From NCBI GenBank assembly GCA_958296055.1, contig CATQHS010000001.1, positions 643,808-692,276 on the forward strand: a stretch of DNA of 48,469 nt, read 5' to 3'. Of the stretch, positions 32,818-42,332 are shown piece by piece. The notes beneath the pieces are model-generated. The model was not told the origin of the DNA and did no database searches. It saw only the letters and a list, made by a program, of their open reading frames with translations. Position numbers and translations under genes: made by a program. This DNA comes from an uncultured Acidimicrobiales bacterium. GTDB taxonomy: Bacteria > Actinomycetota > Acidimicrobiia > Acidimicrobiales > Aldehydirespiratoraceae. The number at the start of each line of letters is the position of its first letter. Position 1 is the first letter of the stretch.

Positions 32818-33341
32818 AGATTGCCCCACCTGTCCAAATACGCAGCCCGAGCACGAGCGACCGGGTCGCTCTCATCGGTGAGATGGACCATTTCCTCAAG
32901 CTTTCGCATCCCGTTGTAGGTCAGGTTCATCGACCCACTTAGTAGAACGGTTCCAGAAAGGATTCCCTTCTCGTGAAGTTCAGCAGACAAGCAGACGCGC
33001 ACGCGCTGTTCACGACCGATCTCCCGAGCTCTTAGCTGAATTTGATCGATAAACGATCGGTTGTGGTCATCAGGTCGACAGGCAACCACGAGGGACCCAC
33101 CCCGAACTAGTTGCTGTTCGAGAATCTCGCCGAGCCGAATCCAGCGTTGTGGAAGAGCAGGAACGAGACCTGTGAATCGGCCCGCCCGATTGTCAATGAT
33201 CGGAACATCAGAGATCCACGGCGTAACAATCCACAAAGGTGCGCTGGGCACAAGTATCTCGGAGACGAACACGCACTGGAGTGCGTCCGCCAACTCCTCA
33301 CGAGAAGCGAAAGCCGTCGTACGAAGGCTTCGATCTGTCAT
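32814..33341 (-). CDS. dpdK: Phospholipase-D-like protein DpdK
   Basis: A 175-residue protein with a single PLD-type active-site motif. H123-x-K125 (LHEKGILSG) is followed by GSMNLTYNG, the usual second half with Asn. The downstream Asp of the classical HKD is replaced, as in several nuclease-type PLD proteins. One motif per chain implies a dimeric active site. It is the best candidate in the window for the DNA-cutting activity of the island. It overlaps dpdJ and dpdD by 4 nt each (ATGA). Confidence 0.82.
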   Translation of the reverse strand: MTDRSLRTTAFASREELADALQCVFVSEILVPSAPLWIVTPWISDVPIIDNRAGRFTGLVPALPQRWIRLGEILEQQLVRGGSLVVACRPDDHNRSFIDQIQLRAREIGREQRVRVCLSAELHEKGILSGTVLLSGSMNLTYNGMRKLEEMVHLTDESDPVARARAAYLDRWGNL

Positions 33342-36300
33342 TGCTGCGCCTCGCGGATGTCCACGGTTAGTGTGACTTCAGCGTGTGAACGCTCGACGCC
33401 AACCACACGAGGATGGAACTCCAAGACACCAACTGCGGTCGGCGCTATCATCAGGTGGCGAAGGGCGTCGGCAGCTTTCATTTCGTCCGAGCACGCGATC
33501 CGCGCAACGCCCTCGCGGGCCAACCGGTCGTCGAGATCGTCCCTCCAGTGAGCGGTACCGAACTGCACGGTGGGTATTGATGCTCGTGTGATGGGCTCTA
33601 CGAGTAGTCGCTCAGTGTCTGGCAATTTGCAGTATGGATTATAACTCTGGAGGCTTGTGGCACGGAGTTTACTGCCGCGGGGCCAGAGTAGCCCGACGAT
33701 TTGCCCTACGATCCAGTCTGGATCTTGGTTCACCTGAGACGTGATCGCGGCTAGAGAACGACGAGTCTCGTCGTGTTGAGCCGCGATATAGGCGAACACG
33801 CGGAGATCCACTTCTAGTCCAAGTTCATCCTCGAGCGCATCCCAGCGACTTAGTAGTTCCCGACATAGTTGTTCAATAGACGCGTTACTGCCAGGTCTGA
33901 GAATCCGGGTCGCTAGTGCACTGATCACTGTCTGATCCGCATCAATTCCTCTATGGAACATCCTCTCCCGAAGCGACGCCCATGCTATCGTCGTGGCGCT
34001 AAGAGTCGATGCCGCCCGGACTTGGTCAACTTCGTTGTCGAGGTGTCCTTTGTCACGGTCTCCCAAGAACTGTCGGAGCGCCTTATCAATGCGTTCGCCA
34101 TCGCATGGGCCGAGGACACTCGTTACTACCGTCCAGAACGCTCGTGGATCCTCTACTATCCGCTCGATCGCGGACTCGACCACGCCAGTCCCGCCGGGTT
34201 GATCCTCTGAGATCGTGATTCGCGCAAACGGCTGACCGTCGCACGACGACAGGAGTTCAAAATCTGCCCGCAGATCGGCGACGTCAAGGTCGGGGCACAT
34301 TGTCTGTATAGATCCGATAACTCCCGCCGCGATTGTGGAGGCGTACCGCTCGTGGATCCAAGTAAGTGAAGTAGTCGGCAGTGGTCCGTGCAAGCAGGCG
34401 AGACACCGTTGGAGCGCGGTGACGATCTCTCCGTACTGGAGAGCGTTCTCCACATCAGCGATTAGACCGGGGGCATGGATCGGCTCCGTCGGGTTATCCG
34501 GTGGACCTTCCGCACCGAATACTGCTCGAGCCGCCTGGACCATCCCTGCTGACAGATCCGCATCGGAGAGTTCAGCGAGACCTGACTTAATGTCTGCGGA
34601 CGCCATCACTACGGCGCACAGAGCTAGTTGCGCTATCCATTCGCGGAGGAATGAGGACGAAACTCGTGCTACTAGAACTAAGTCGGTCCGAACAAGGTGC
34701 TCGAAGTAGGTGGTACGAAGAGCACGATCGAGTTGGGTCTCCAGAAGAGAGACCGGCTGCTCGGGTAGTGACACATCAATACGGAGTCCGTCGACTTCCA
34801 TCGCAAATCCGATCGCGGCGTCACGGTCTGCGAGGCGTACGCGATGTTGCGTCGATGGTGGCTCCGAAGAGATCCGTCGTTCAATATCCACAGTTCGGGC
34901 AATTCGCCAGACGGTCAGCGGCACTCGGGCACGATGTGTCAACGCCACGACCGATCGAACCTGTTTCGTCCAAGCGGTGCCGGATGGCATATCCAACTCA
35001 ACGGGCGTGCCGTTGACTCGGAAGAACACCTCCCAGTTCCACCTGCCATACGATGAATCGGGCACATGCCTGCCAGGTCGCGACAATTGAAGAGAACGGG
35101 GTTGGACTACGGGCTCTCGGAACTCAGGTGGACGCGCCAACCACAGATAGTCAGCGCAGAAGGCCTCAAGATCGAGGTTCGGCTCTGTTGCTGCTGGCGG
35201 GTTGACCCACATGCGCTCGCGCTTACCGCGGAGAGCGAACCTGTAACTGACCTTTCCAGGAGCAAACTCTCTCATTGACTGAGCGATCGGCTCGGCACGA
35301 GGCGCGGGTTGGGACGGTCCAATAGGAGGAGCGTGGATCCAAATCTCAGGAGTTTGCAAAGGACTGAAGAGCGAACTCGGAACGAAGTCGACGAGAGGAT
35401 CGCTCCAGGGGAAGTCATTAGGAAGTTTGCGTTGACCAACCACGACTTCAAGTCTACGAATGATCGTTGGCAGCACTGCGGTCGCAATCGCACGAGGATG
35501 GTCGAAAAGAACCGATCGAGCGTCCTCCTCGCTGATTCGGAGCGACCTCTGGAGCCCACTCTCAAGATTGTTGAGCCCTTCGTCTGTCAACAGGCTCCTG
35601 GCGGCGTCCAATGCTTCATGTGCTGGGCCGTCACTGTCGCGGGACTTCCACCCCGTGAGCACAGATCGCAGAGATGGTCCTCTCACAATTCGCGTGAGGT
35701 AGTCGATCAGCCACCACGTGGCCTGCATTTTGAGGATGACCCGATTGCGGATCGGGAGGTGGGATGGTTGAACCCGGGGGTCGAACAGTGCCTCATAAGC
35801 TTGGAATGCAAGGCGGTCACGTCCGTAGTCCGACAAAACCACTGTCGTCCAAGGCCGCATGGTGGGATCGCGACCAGCTCGACCTCGGCGCTGAAGAAAC
35901 TGTGCGGCGTCGCGGGGTGCCTTGTGCTGGAGCACAGCGCCGACGTTTGGATCGTCAAACCCCACTTCCAGGGAAGCAGTGGCGACAACTATGTCACTGG
36001 TACTGCTAACGCCCGCATCTTGTGAAGTTGTGCGGTCAACCACTACGGGGCGGGTTAACGTGCCCAGTTCCTCGGCAGCATCCCAGAGTTGGCCGACATC
36101 GTCTCTAAGGCCATTGTCAGAACCAGAAGCACGTAGAACTGCGAGGCTTCCCTCTGGCTTACGGTCCACTCCCCCTGGCCGCCAACCCTCGGCATCCTGT
36201 AACTGAGAGTGGAGACGATTGACCACATCAAGATTGTCCGTGAAGGTAAAGAGGCGGCTCCCATAGATCCCACCGCTCGGTTCACCCGGCTTACGATCTA

Positions 36301-37684
36301 GCATCCGACGCATCAGCATCGCCGTCTGAATCGTTGTTGATAGGAGGGAGGTCTGGGAGGCTGGGTCTCCGCGGAGTGCCATGAAGTATTCCCGCCCCGA
36401 CTCGCGCATCTCTGCGTCACCCGGCGTGACGACGGCGATGTTTCCTGTGTCCGCTCCAACTAGTTGGGAGAAGAAACCCTCTGGATCTGCAAGCGTCGCG
36501 GACAGCCCTACTACATGGCTCGGGTACGCCATCTCACCGCGCCATCGACGAATGAGATTCGCTACTTGAGCTCCGTGGGTCCCGGAGTAAGTGTGGATCT
36601 CATCAAGCAGAACGAAGTCCGGCGAGTTTCTCGAATCCCCGACAAGCAACCGTCGAGTGTGGGGTACTCCGAGCAACCGGTTCACCATTTCCGTTGTCGT
36701 GAATAAGATCTCGGGTGGTCTTGCTCTAAGCGACTGGCGAGTAAACACCAGTGACTCCAATTCGGATCCACATCTGATGCACCGAAGACGGCGGCCTTCT
36801 GTCTCGCCGTTCGGCCAGATGAGTTCACCGGAGCACCCATCCCTCAAGCAAGTGACGATAGGCGATGTGAGCCCATCAGCCATAGTACGCCACCCCTTGC
36901 GACGGTCCTGCTGCGCATCATTCCGATTCTCCGGCGTCGCTCCATACAGGACACCTACTCGCAAACGTCTTGCATCACTGTCCGTCATGTTCGTAATCAA
37001 TTCCAGAATGCTAGAAAGCTGATCTCGAAGTAGTTCGACGCGCGGGTAAATAGCCACAATGCGAGGAATCCCCGTAGATCTAGGAACGCTGAGCGTATGA
37101 GTCAGCGCGGGAAGGTAGAAGGCCAGCGTCTTACCCGCTCCCGTGCCAGCGGTGACGCACGTCCCCCCGCGGTCGCCGACAGAACTCAGGAGTCTCTCCG
37201 TTGATCTCGCCTGAAATTCAGACACAGATCGCCCGTCGAGAATCGACCTCAGATTCGTCTCATGGCTTGTGGTCCACCGCTCGCCTAGGTTGATACGAAG
37301 GCGGCTTGTCAGTTCATGTTCACTGATTCCTCGAACGGGAACAACGCGTGGACGGGCAAGAAAGCGCAGGTCAGACACAAGCGTCTTGGCTGTGCGCCAA
37401 TCCCTCCGAGGACCGCGAAACCACTGCCTGAGGTGTCGAGCCAGGCGAACCGTCTCCGCCATGCGCGTCCGAAACTGATTCCCAGTCACCCCACGTTCGA
37501 AGACCAGTCCAGATGTGAGAAGGCGCTCTAGAAGTTCCTCAGAATCTTCCTCAGGCCTTACCGACGCCAGCACGCTGAGAATTTCATCCTCGCCATACGC
37601 GCCGCTGGTGACGCCCCAAGTGAGAAGAGGCAACTCGCGCGCTTCCAGTTCGTTGAGTAGTTCAACGAGAACGGGATCAGTCAC
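33338..37684 (-). CDS. dpdJ: Large DEAD/DEAH-box helicase DpdJ
   Basis: A 1448-residue SF2 helicase. Walker A AGTGAGKT spans about 179-186, DEIH about 361-364, and LSAT follows. Helicase-C motifs TASLEVGFDDPNV and QRRGRAGRDP lie near 570-605. A zinc-like four-Cys group sits between motifs (C279, C284, C302, C305). The C-terminal ~800 residues match no domain I can name, and the architecture is like other DNA-defence helicases. Size and neighbours match DpdJ. It starts at a GTG whose bases overlap the dpdI stop (GTGA) and ends with an ATGA overlap into dpdK. Codon use is less GC-biased than in the chromosomal part of the window. Confidence 0.85.
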   Translation of the reverse strand: MTDPVLVELLNELEARELPLLTWGVTSGAYGEDEILSVLASVRPEEDSEELLERLLTSGLVFERGVTGNQFRTRMAETVRLARHLRQWFRGPRRDWRTAKTLVSDLRFLARPRVVPVRGISEHELTSRLRINLGERWTTSHETNLRSILDGRSVSEFQARSTERLLSSVGDRGGTCVTAGTGAGKTLAFYLPALTHTLSVPRSTGIPRIVAIYPRVELLRDQLSSILELITNMTDSDARRLRVGVLYGATPENRNDAQQDRRKGWRTMADGLTSPIVTCLRDGCSGELIWPNGETEGRRLRCIRCGSELESLVFTRQSLRARPPEILFTTTEMVNRLLGVPHTRRLLVGDSRNSPDFVLLDEIHTYSGTHGAQVANLIRRWRGEMAYPSHVVGLSATLADPEGFFSQLVGADTGNIAVVTPGDAEMRESGREYFMALRGDPASQTSLLSTTIQTAMLMRRMLDRKPGEPSGGIYGSRLFTFTDNLDVVNRLHSQLQDAEGWRPGGVDRKPEGSLAVLRASGSDNGLRDDVGQLWDAAEELGTLTRPVVVDRTTSQDAGVSSTSDIVVATASLEVGFDDPNVGAVLQHKAPRDAAQFLQRRGRAGRDPTMRPWTTVVLSDYGRDRLAFQAYEALFDPRVQPSHLPIRNRVILKMQATWWLIDYLTRIVRGPSLRSVLTGWKSRDSDGPAHEALDAARSLLTDEGLNNLESGLQRSLRISEEDARSVLFDHPRAIATAVLPTIIRRLEVVVGQRKLPNDFPWSDPLVDFVPSSLFSPLQTPEIWIHAPPIGPSQPAPRAEPIAQSMREFAPGKVSYRFALRGKRERMWVNPPAATEPNLDLEAFCADYLWLARPPEFREPVVQPRSLQLSRPGRHVPDSSYGRWNWEVFFRVNGTPVELDMPSGTAWTKQVRSVVALTHRARVPLTVWRIARTVDIERRISSEPPSTQHRVRLADRDAAIGFAMEVDGLRIDVSLPEQPVSLLETQLDRALRTTYFEHLVRTDLVLVARVSSSFLREWIAQLALCAVVMASADIKSGLAELSDADLSAGMVQAARAVFGAEGPPDNPTEPIHAPGLIADVENALQYGEIVTALQRCLACLHGPLPTTSLTWIHERYASTIAAGVIGSIQTMCPDLDVADLRADFELLSSCDGQPFARITISEDQPGGTGVVESAIERIVEDPRAFWTVVTSVLGPCDGERIDKALRQFLGDRDKGHLDNEVDQVRAASTLSATTIAWASLRERMFHRGIDADQTVISALATRILRPGSNASIEQLCRELLSRWDALEDELGLEVDLRVFAYIAAQHDETRRSLAAITSQVNQDPDWIVGQIVGLLWPRGSKLRATSLQSYNPYCKLPDTERLLVEPITRASIPTVQFGTAHWRDDLDDRLAREGVARIACSDEMKAADALRHLMIAPTAVGVLEFHPRVVGVERSHAEVTLTVDIREAQQ

Positions 37685-38418
37685 AATCGACGCACTACAA
37701 GATCATCCATCACGCCGGTTGATTGGAATTCGAACAAGAGTTCGGGTGTCACCTCGCCAAGAGGTAGTCCACCATCAGATATTGCTCGCTGGAGAGCAAC
37801 CTGTACCGCCGGTGCCATCTTGGCCTGTGCTGAGTCGATAGCAGAGACCGCCTCCTGAAGTTCCTCGATTAGCTCCTTCAATCGTGCCAAACACGCAATT
37901 AGACCTTCTGCGTTGAGGCGTGTCTCCAGTTTCGCTCGTTCCTTGACCGGATCTGTCTTTTGAACAAACTGAATCGTTGAGACACGGTTACACGCTTTTA
38001 TCCTGTCTGTGGGCGATCCGTGTAGATCTCCCGAGTTTACACGATCCAGCAACGCCTGAATATCGTCAAAGTTCTCACTCCAAGTGGATTTAACCCAGCG
38101 ATCAACCCGATTCATATGTGCAGTCAGAACTCCCTCAAGCATCGCTGCCGAATCCTGCTGAAGTGCCTTAAGTCCACTCTTGGCAAGAACTCTTCGAAAA
38201 TGATCCACTTCTTTGCGCATTTTCTCCGTATCAAGCGGGGATGTATCCGTCCGACCAATCGTTATGCGGTAGGACTGAACGGCCTCAAGATGGTTCGCCA
38301 TCGAGGCAATTTTGTCGCGTACAGTTCGTCCACGCGTGAGCAATGCATGTCCCACATCTGCTTCGCTCGCATCCGCAAGTCGAGTCTGAAGTTCAATAGC
38401 GAATTCGAAGAGTCTCAC
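37681..38418 (-). CDS. dpdI: Dpd system protein DpdI
   Basis: A 245-residue helical protein with a high content of charged residues and heptad-like stretches (ARLKELIEELQEAVSAIDSAQ), suggesting coiled coils. No catalytic motif is visible. The name is assigned by position between the ATPase dpdH and helicase dpdJ and by length. The GTG start overlaps the dpdH stop, and its own stop overlaps the dpdJ start, so it is tightly coupled with both. It may be a structural or bridging subunit; this is inference. Confidence 0.68.
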   Translation of the reverse strand: MRLFEFAIELQTRLADASEADVGHALLTRGRTVRDKIASMANHLEAVQSYRITIGRTDTSPLDTEKMRKEVDHFRRVLAKSGLKALQQDSAAMLEGVLTAHMNRVDRWVKSTWSENFDDIQALLDRVNSGDLHGSPTDRIKACNRVSTIQFVQKTDPVKERAKLETRLNAEGLIACLARLKELIEELQEAVSAIDSAQAKMAPAVQVALQRAISDGGLPLGEVTPELLFEFQSTGVMDDLVVRRL

Positions 38419-41400
38419 TTCTCAAGTTCCTCAATTACCTTTTCAAGTCTACTAAGTGCATCCAAGACACTCTTCGTAACGTCTTCGATAGATTCGTCCT
38501 CTGGCTGGCTAGCGCGCCGCTCATTGAGATCTTCCGCAATCTCATCCATTGCTTGCTTTGCTCGTGTTACAAATCTGCTGGTGGAACTCACGCTCTCTGG
38601 ACGGTTGCTAGCTACTACTCGAAGCCGCTCAATGAACGGAGGGTTGGTACCCATGAACTCGGCGGTCTTTAGGAATACCATGTACGCGTTCTCATCCAGA
38701 GAGGACGCCAACGACTTGAGATACCTCATCGCGTCGCGGTCGCGTAGCCGTCCCGACTGGTGGGCAGTTTCAATGAGTTCAAGCACACACCCCGACTGTT
38801 CAGACCAGGAACGGCTCGGGTCAACGAGAGGTTCGGCATCAGTCGCAAAACGTGCCAAGATCTTCCACTCCGCCTCCACAGCCGACCTCACGGACCGCAT
38901 GAATCTATCGTTAGCCGAGTGAGTTGACTCGAAGGACCACGACTTAGTGAAGTCTCGGATCACTGGGAGGATCTGGTCCGCTCTGACAGCTCGAGCAGGT
39001 CGGGCTCCACCGGTACCGCGCGCCTCACCGAAGTGAGCCTCGACGACGGGGCGAAGCCGACGATAAGTGTCGTCGGCCCTCTTGATGAGGCTTCGCCACT
39101 CCAGGGAACGGTGAGCATGCTCCGCCAAACTGGCTGCTCCAAAGAGGGCCGCGAGATAATCGTGAGGATCGGACATCTCGTCACACGCACCTGACACGAT
39201 AGCGCACACAAGCAGTCCAGTGATCGCCTCAAATGTCGCGAGTTCGGGCGGTTGTTCAAGTCTCGACGTAATGCAGAGGGTCCACTCCTCCAGATGCAGC
39301 GCCGCTTGTCGGCGATAGCTGGCAGCCCTTGGGTAGTCGTCAATATCTGGGAGTACTGCAAGAAGGATCAACCCCTGTAGCGCTGTAGCAGTATCCACAT
39401 CTCGTTCGATTACGACGACCGGATCGCCTAGACGCTGGTCAGTTACGGATCCGGCAATGCGTAGATGTTTTTCACGATCGAACCGCTTCTGACTATCAAA
39501 ATCTGCGCCAAGGTTAGTCGGAAACGCGCTGTAGTCGAGATTCTGGAGGATTGATCTGTGAATGAGTTTCTTCAAGTCGTTTGTTGCGCTCGCGCTCAGA
39601 TCTTGCCGATTGCCAACCCAGGTATCCAAGTCTTCGAAGATTCGGAACCACGGAGAAGGAAGCCGTGATGCGAGCGTCGCTTCGCCTCTGGACCGGGAAC
39701 GGCCTGACCTTCTATTTGGTGTAGATTTGACCCTCGGTCGTGATCGTGTCGTCTGCATGACTTCCCGTCCTTCAAGTGCATCAAGTCCGAATGCCGTGAG
39801 GATCGCGTCTCCGACGATCGTGGAATCTTCAGACCAGTACCGCGTCAAATTCCCGATCTGTTTATAGTCAACCGGTCGTTTCGACCTGAGTTCAGATTGG
39901 TCAAGCGAATTGAGTGGGTCGCTTCGCTCGTCGAAAGGTTCTACCAACTCATCGGATGGAAAGTCACCTCGTTGAAGATCGGTCGTTGCAACTCTGAGGA
40001 ACCGATTAATAAGTTCCCTGACTACCTCGCGTGGATCGAATCGTTCACTGGACAAGGACGCCACGAATCGATTCACTGCCACGGGGTTATATGGGTAGAG
40101 TCCGTATCCCTCTTCGCTCTGGCCGAACGTCTCATGACAGTGCATCTGGTGGTCACAAGTGTCGCAGGCATTGGGCACCCATGTGTCGCTCTGTCGATTA
40201 GTCCATAGGTCTTCGATCTGCGCTGGGTTTTGTCTGCATACGTTGAGGTAACGCCCGATAAACGAAATAGCCTCCGCTTGATCAACGCCTTCCGGGCCAT
40301 AGGGTGTGTCGAGCCGATAAGCGTCATCGCACCGTGTACGCACCGTATCGAGTCCGTCGAAGTGCCCATCTGTTACGGCAAACAAGACCCGTAATGCACA
40401 GAGATCGCTATCTGAAGGTCGTGCAGGCTCAACAATGGCATCGAGAAACTCACGCTCCACTCCATGAAGGACCGTCAAATCCTCGATAAACAAGACCAAC
40501 TCCTTGCCGGAGTTCAGAAGTTCCCTGCGGACCTCACGGAAGACCTCGATCAAGTCGATTTGGCCTGAGACAAACACGCGCTTGACGGCAGAGGGAAGCG
40601 CTTCGTTGATGAGGTCTACAGCTACAGACATGAGATCGGGAAGCAACCCTAACTGTCCTAACAACTTCTGAGCACCCTTACTGGCTTCGCCGATCTCCGC
40701 AAACCCCATCGGCAGGTCATCGTCGGTGACCCGTATCGCATCGTCGTCAAGCCCATCGTCGTCCCTTCTACCTCGCATCGCGAGCCCAACGAGACGGGGG
40801 ATAACAGCACCATCCGCTGTTAGACGCCGGCGGACAACCGGATCGCGCAGAATGTCTGGAAGCTCACGGCGAAGCTTGACGATCTTTTGATCTGTCTTGC
40901 GGTCGGAGGTATCAATACGCGCGAGCGATTCTTCTGACGTGATCAGGGCAAGCTCATCAAGGAGTCGTTCCGCTAGAACATGCTCGCTCTCCGACTGGGC
41001 TGGCGCGCTCAGCAATGCTTCGCGTGCGGCCTCTATTGCAGAGCCCTCAAGGTCTTTGATAACAGTTTCGATGACATGCCGGATGCTGGTTCGGTTCTTG
41101 GCCAGATACCGGCTTTCCCAGTTATTGCGATCTTTGGTACGGTTCCATACCCACCGGACAAGGTGAGACTTCCCCGTGCCGGACCCTCCCACAATGGGAA
41201 CAAGCAGATAACCATCCGGTCGGAGCGGGCCTTCCAGCACTCGGACAATCTGGGTCTCCTCTACCCGCCTCCCTCCTCTCTGGGTGCTCAACGGCCGTTG
41301 TAGTGGCTTCAGAGGGTGATGCACGGCTTGGAAGTGACCGGACGAAAGCGATGCGGCATCGCGGGGCGTAGCCGCCGTTACCGCCGGGTCGGTCCAGCAC

Positions 41401-41423
41401 ACGTATTGACGCATTTCAGGCAT
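38415..41423 (-). CDS. dpdH: Large P-loop ATPase DpdH
   Basis: About 1002 residues from the ATG at 41423; an ATG at 41414 is equally possible, one base after the dpdG stop. The N-terminus QYVCWTDPAV...HHPLKPL precedes Walker A GGSGTGKS (about 79-86). A hydrophobic strand with acidic end (ELVLFIEDLTVLHG) looks like Walker B. A small Cys/His cluster (CDTCDHQMHCHE) near 440 suggests a zinc knuckle. The remainder is helical and unassigned. It resembles ATPases that sense or load complexes in multi-gene defence systems; DpdH is assigned by size, P-loop position and neighbours. It overlaps dpdI by GTGA. Confidence 0.8.
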   Translation of the reverse strand: MPEMRQYVCWTDPAVTAATPRDAASLSSGHFQAVHHPLKPLQRPLSTQRGGRRVEETQIVRVLEGPLRPDGYLLVPIVGGSGTGKSHLVRWVWNRTKDRNNWESRYLAKNRTSIRHVIETVIKDLEGSAIEAAREALLSAPAQSESEHVLAERLLDELALITSEESLARIDTSDRKTDQKIVKLRRELPDILRDPVVRRRLTADGAVIPRLVGLAMRGRRDDDGLDDDAIRVTDDDLPMGFAEIGEASKGAQKLLGQLGLLPDLMSVAVDLINEALPSAVKRVFVSGQIDLIEVFREVRRELLNSGKELVLFIEDLTVLHGVEREFLDAIVEPARPSDSDLCALRVLFAVTDGHFDGLDTVRTRCDDAYRLDTPYGPEGVDQAEAISFIGRYLNVCRQNPAQIEDLWTNRQSDTWVPNACDTCDHQMHCHETFGQSEEGYGLYPYNPVAVNRFVASLSSERFDPREVVRELINRFLRVATTDLQRGDFPSDELVEPFDERSDPLNSLDQSELRSKRPVDYKQIGNLTRYWSEDSTIVGDAILTAFGLDALEGREVMQTTRSRPRVKSTPNRRSGRSRSRGEATLASRLPSPWFRIFEDLDTWVGNRQDLSASATNDLKKLIHRSILQNLDYSAFPTNLGADFDSQKRFDREKHLRIAGSVTDQRLGDPVVVIERDVDTATALQGLILLAVLPDIDDYPRAASYRRQAALHLEEWTLCITSRLEQPPELATFEAITGLLVCAIVSGACDEMSDPHDYLAALFGAASLAEHAHRSLEWRSLIKRADDTYRRLRPVVEAHFGEARGTGGARPARAVRADQILPVIRDFTKSWSFESTHSANDRFMRSVRSAVEAEWKILARFATDAEPLVDPSRSWSEQSGCVLELIETAHQSGRLRDRDAMRYLKSLASSLDENAYMVFLKTAEFMGTNPPFIERLRVVASNRPESVSSTSRFVTRAKQAMDEIAEDLNERRASQPEDESIEDVTKSVLDALSRLEKVIEELEK

Positions 41424-42321
41424 CACACTCGTCCCTAGAGACATGCGAGAAGGTCGATCCGTCAATTCGAGTGACCCTCGGAGCGTCCGCCCGATTCTCA
41501 AACACTAGGTGTCCTCCTGTCTCGAGCCGACTCAACGCGTCCGTCGTAGCCGCACTCAGGATCTCTCTAGAATCTGACGGACGATTCCAATATTTCTCTA
41601 CGAATCGTCGGTACGCGCCATACTCAAGGACGGGTAATTGTGCACCAAGAGTTGCAATGAAGGATAAGCCGTCCAGCGTCGACTCACTTTGAAATATCGA
41701 AGGGATCGAGTCGCGCATGGCCGGAGTGGGATCCGGTACTAGACGTCCAGAGGGAGAGCGCCACGCAAACCCCAACGAGCATGCCCAGCGCTGAAAGGCA
41801 TTCCAACGAGTGTCGTTAGAGATCGGCCAACCGCTCGCATCATCGTCATCGCTCAATCGTGCACCGAAATCGGCCTCTTGCAGTAACCTAGCCGACGGCG
41901 GATCACCTTCCCATCGAGCGGGCGCGGTAGTAGAGTCGAAGGTGAGGAACCACGCGAGGGCATTTGTGAGGTCACGCGCGCCTGCTTGGCTGCCCCAGGG
42001 TGCGGAATTCAGATCCTCCGACAGGACACGCTGACGTATGAGAGTGGCTATCGCTGAGGTTCCCTTGGTAGCTGCTGAGGTGCTCTCCGGTTTCAGTGTT
42101 ATGCGGTCGCCATCACGACTCGCGAGACCGATCTCGATAACACTTGTCAAATTGCGGTTCGCGTCGAGTTGGTGCTTCTGCGGCGAATCGGTGAGACTTG
42201 GAGGCGAGATCGCGTCGACGATGCGGGGTATCTCGTCACACTGATCGCGACACTGGGCCAAATACAGGACGATGATGCTTATCATGCTTGCCCGCTGTTC
42301 TGGCGGATTGAGTAAGGCCAT
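41416..42321 (-). CDS. dpdG: Dpd system protein DpdG
   Basis: A 301-residue protein of unknown function. The N-terminal half includes a segment (LTSVIEIGLASRDGDRITLKP) that could be the wing of a winged-helix fold, followed by mixed helices. No enzymatic motif is seen. The ATG at 42321 is preceded by AGGAG within the end of dpdF, making it the only internal dpd gene here with an obvious separate ribosome binding site. The stop overlaps the dpdH start region. The name follows position and size. Confidence 0.72.
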   Translation of the reverse strand: MALLNPPEQRASMISIIVLYLAQCRDQCDEIPRIVDAISPPSLTDSPQKHQLDANRNLTSVIEIGLASRDGDRITLKPESTSAATKGTSAIATLIRQRVLSEDLNSAPWGSQAGARDLTNALAWFLTFDSTTAPARWEGDPPSARLLQEADFGARLSDDDDASGWPISNDTRWNAFQRWACSLGFAWRSPSGRLVPDPTPAMRDSIPSIFQSESTLDGLSFIATLGAQLPVLEYGAYRRFVEKYWNRPSDSREILSAATTDALSRLETGGHLVFENRADAPRVTRIDGSTFSHVSRDECDA

Positions 42322-42332
42322 GATGTAATCTC

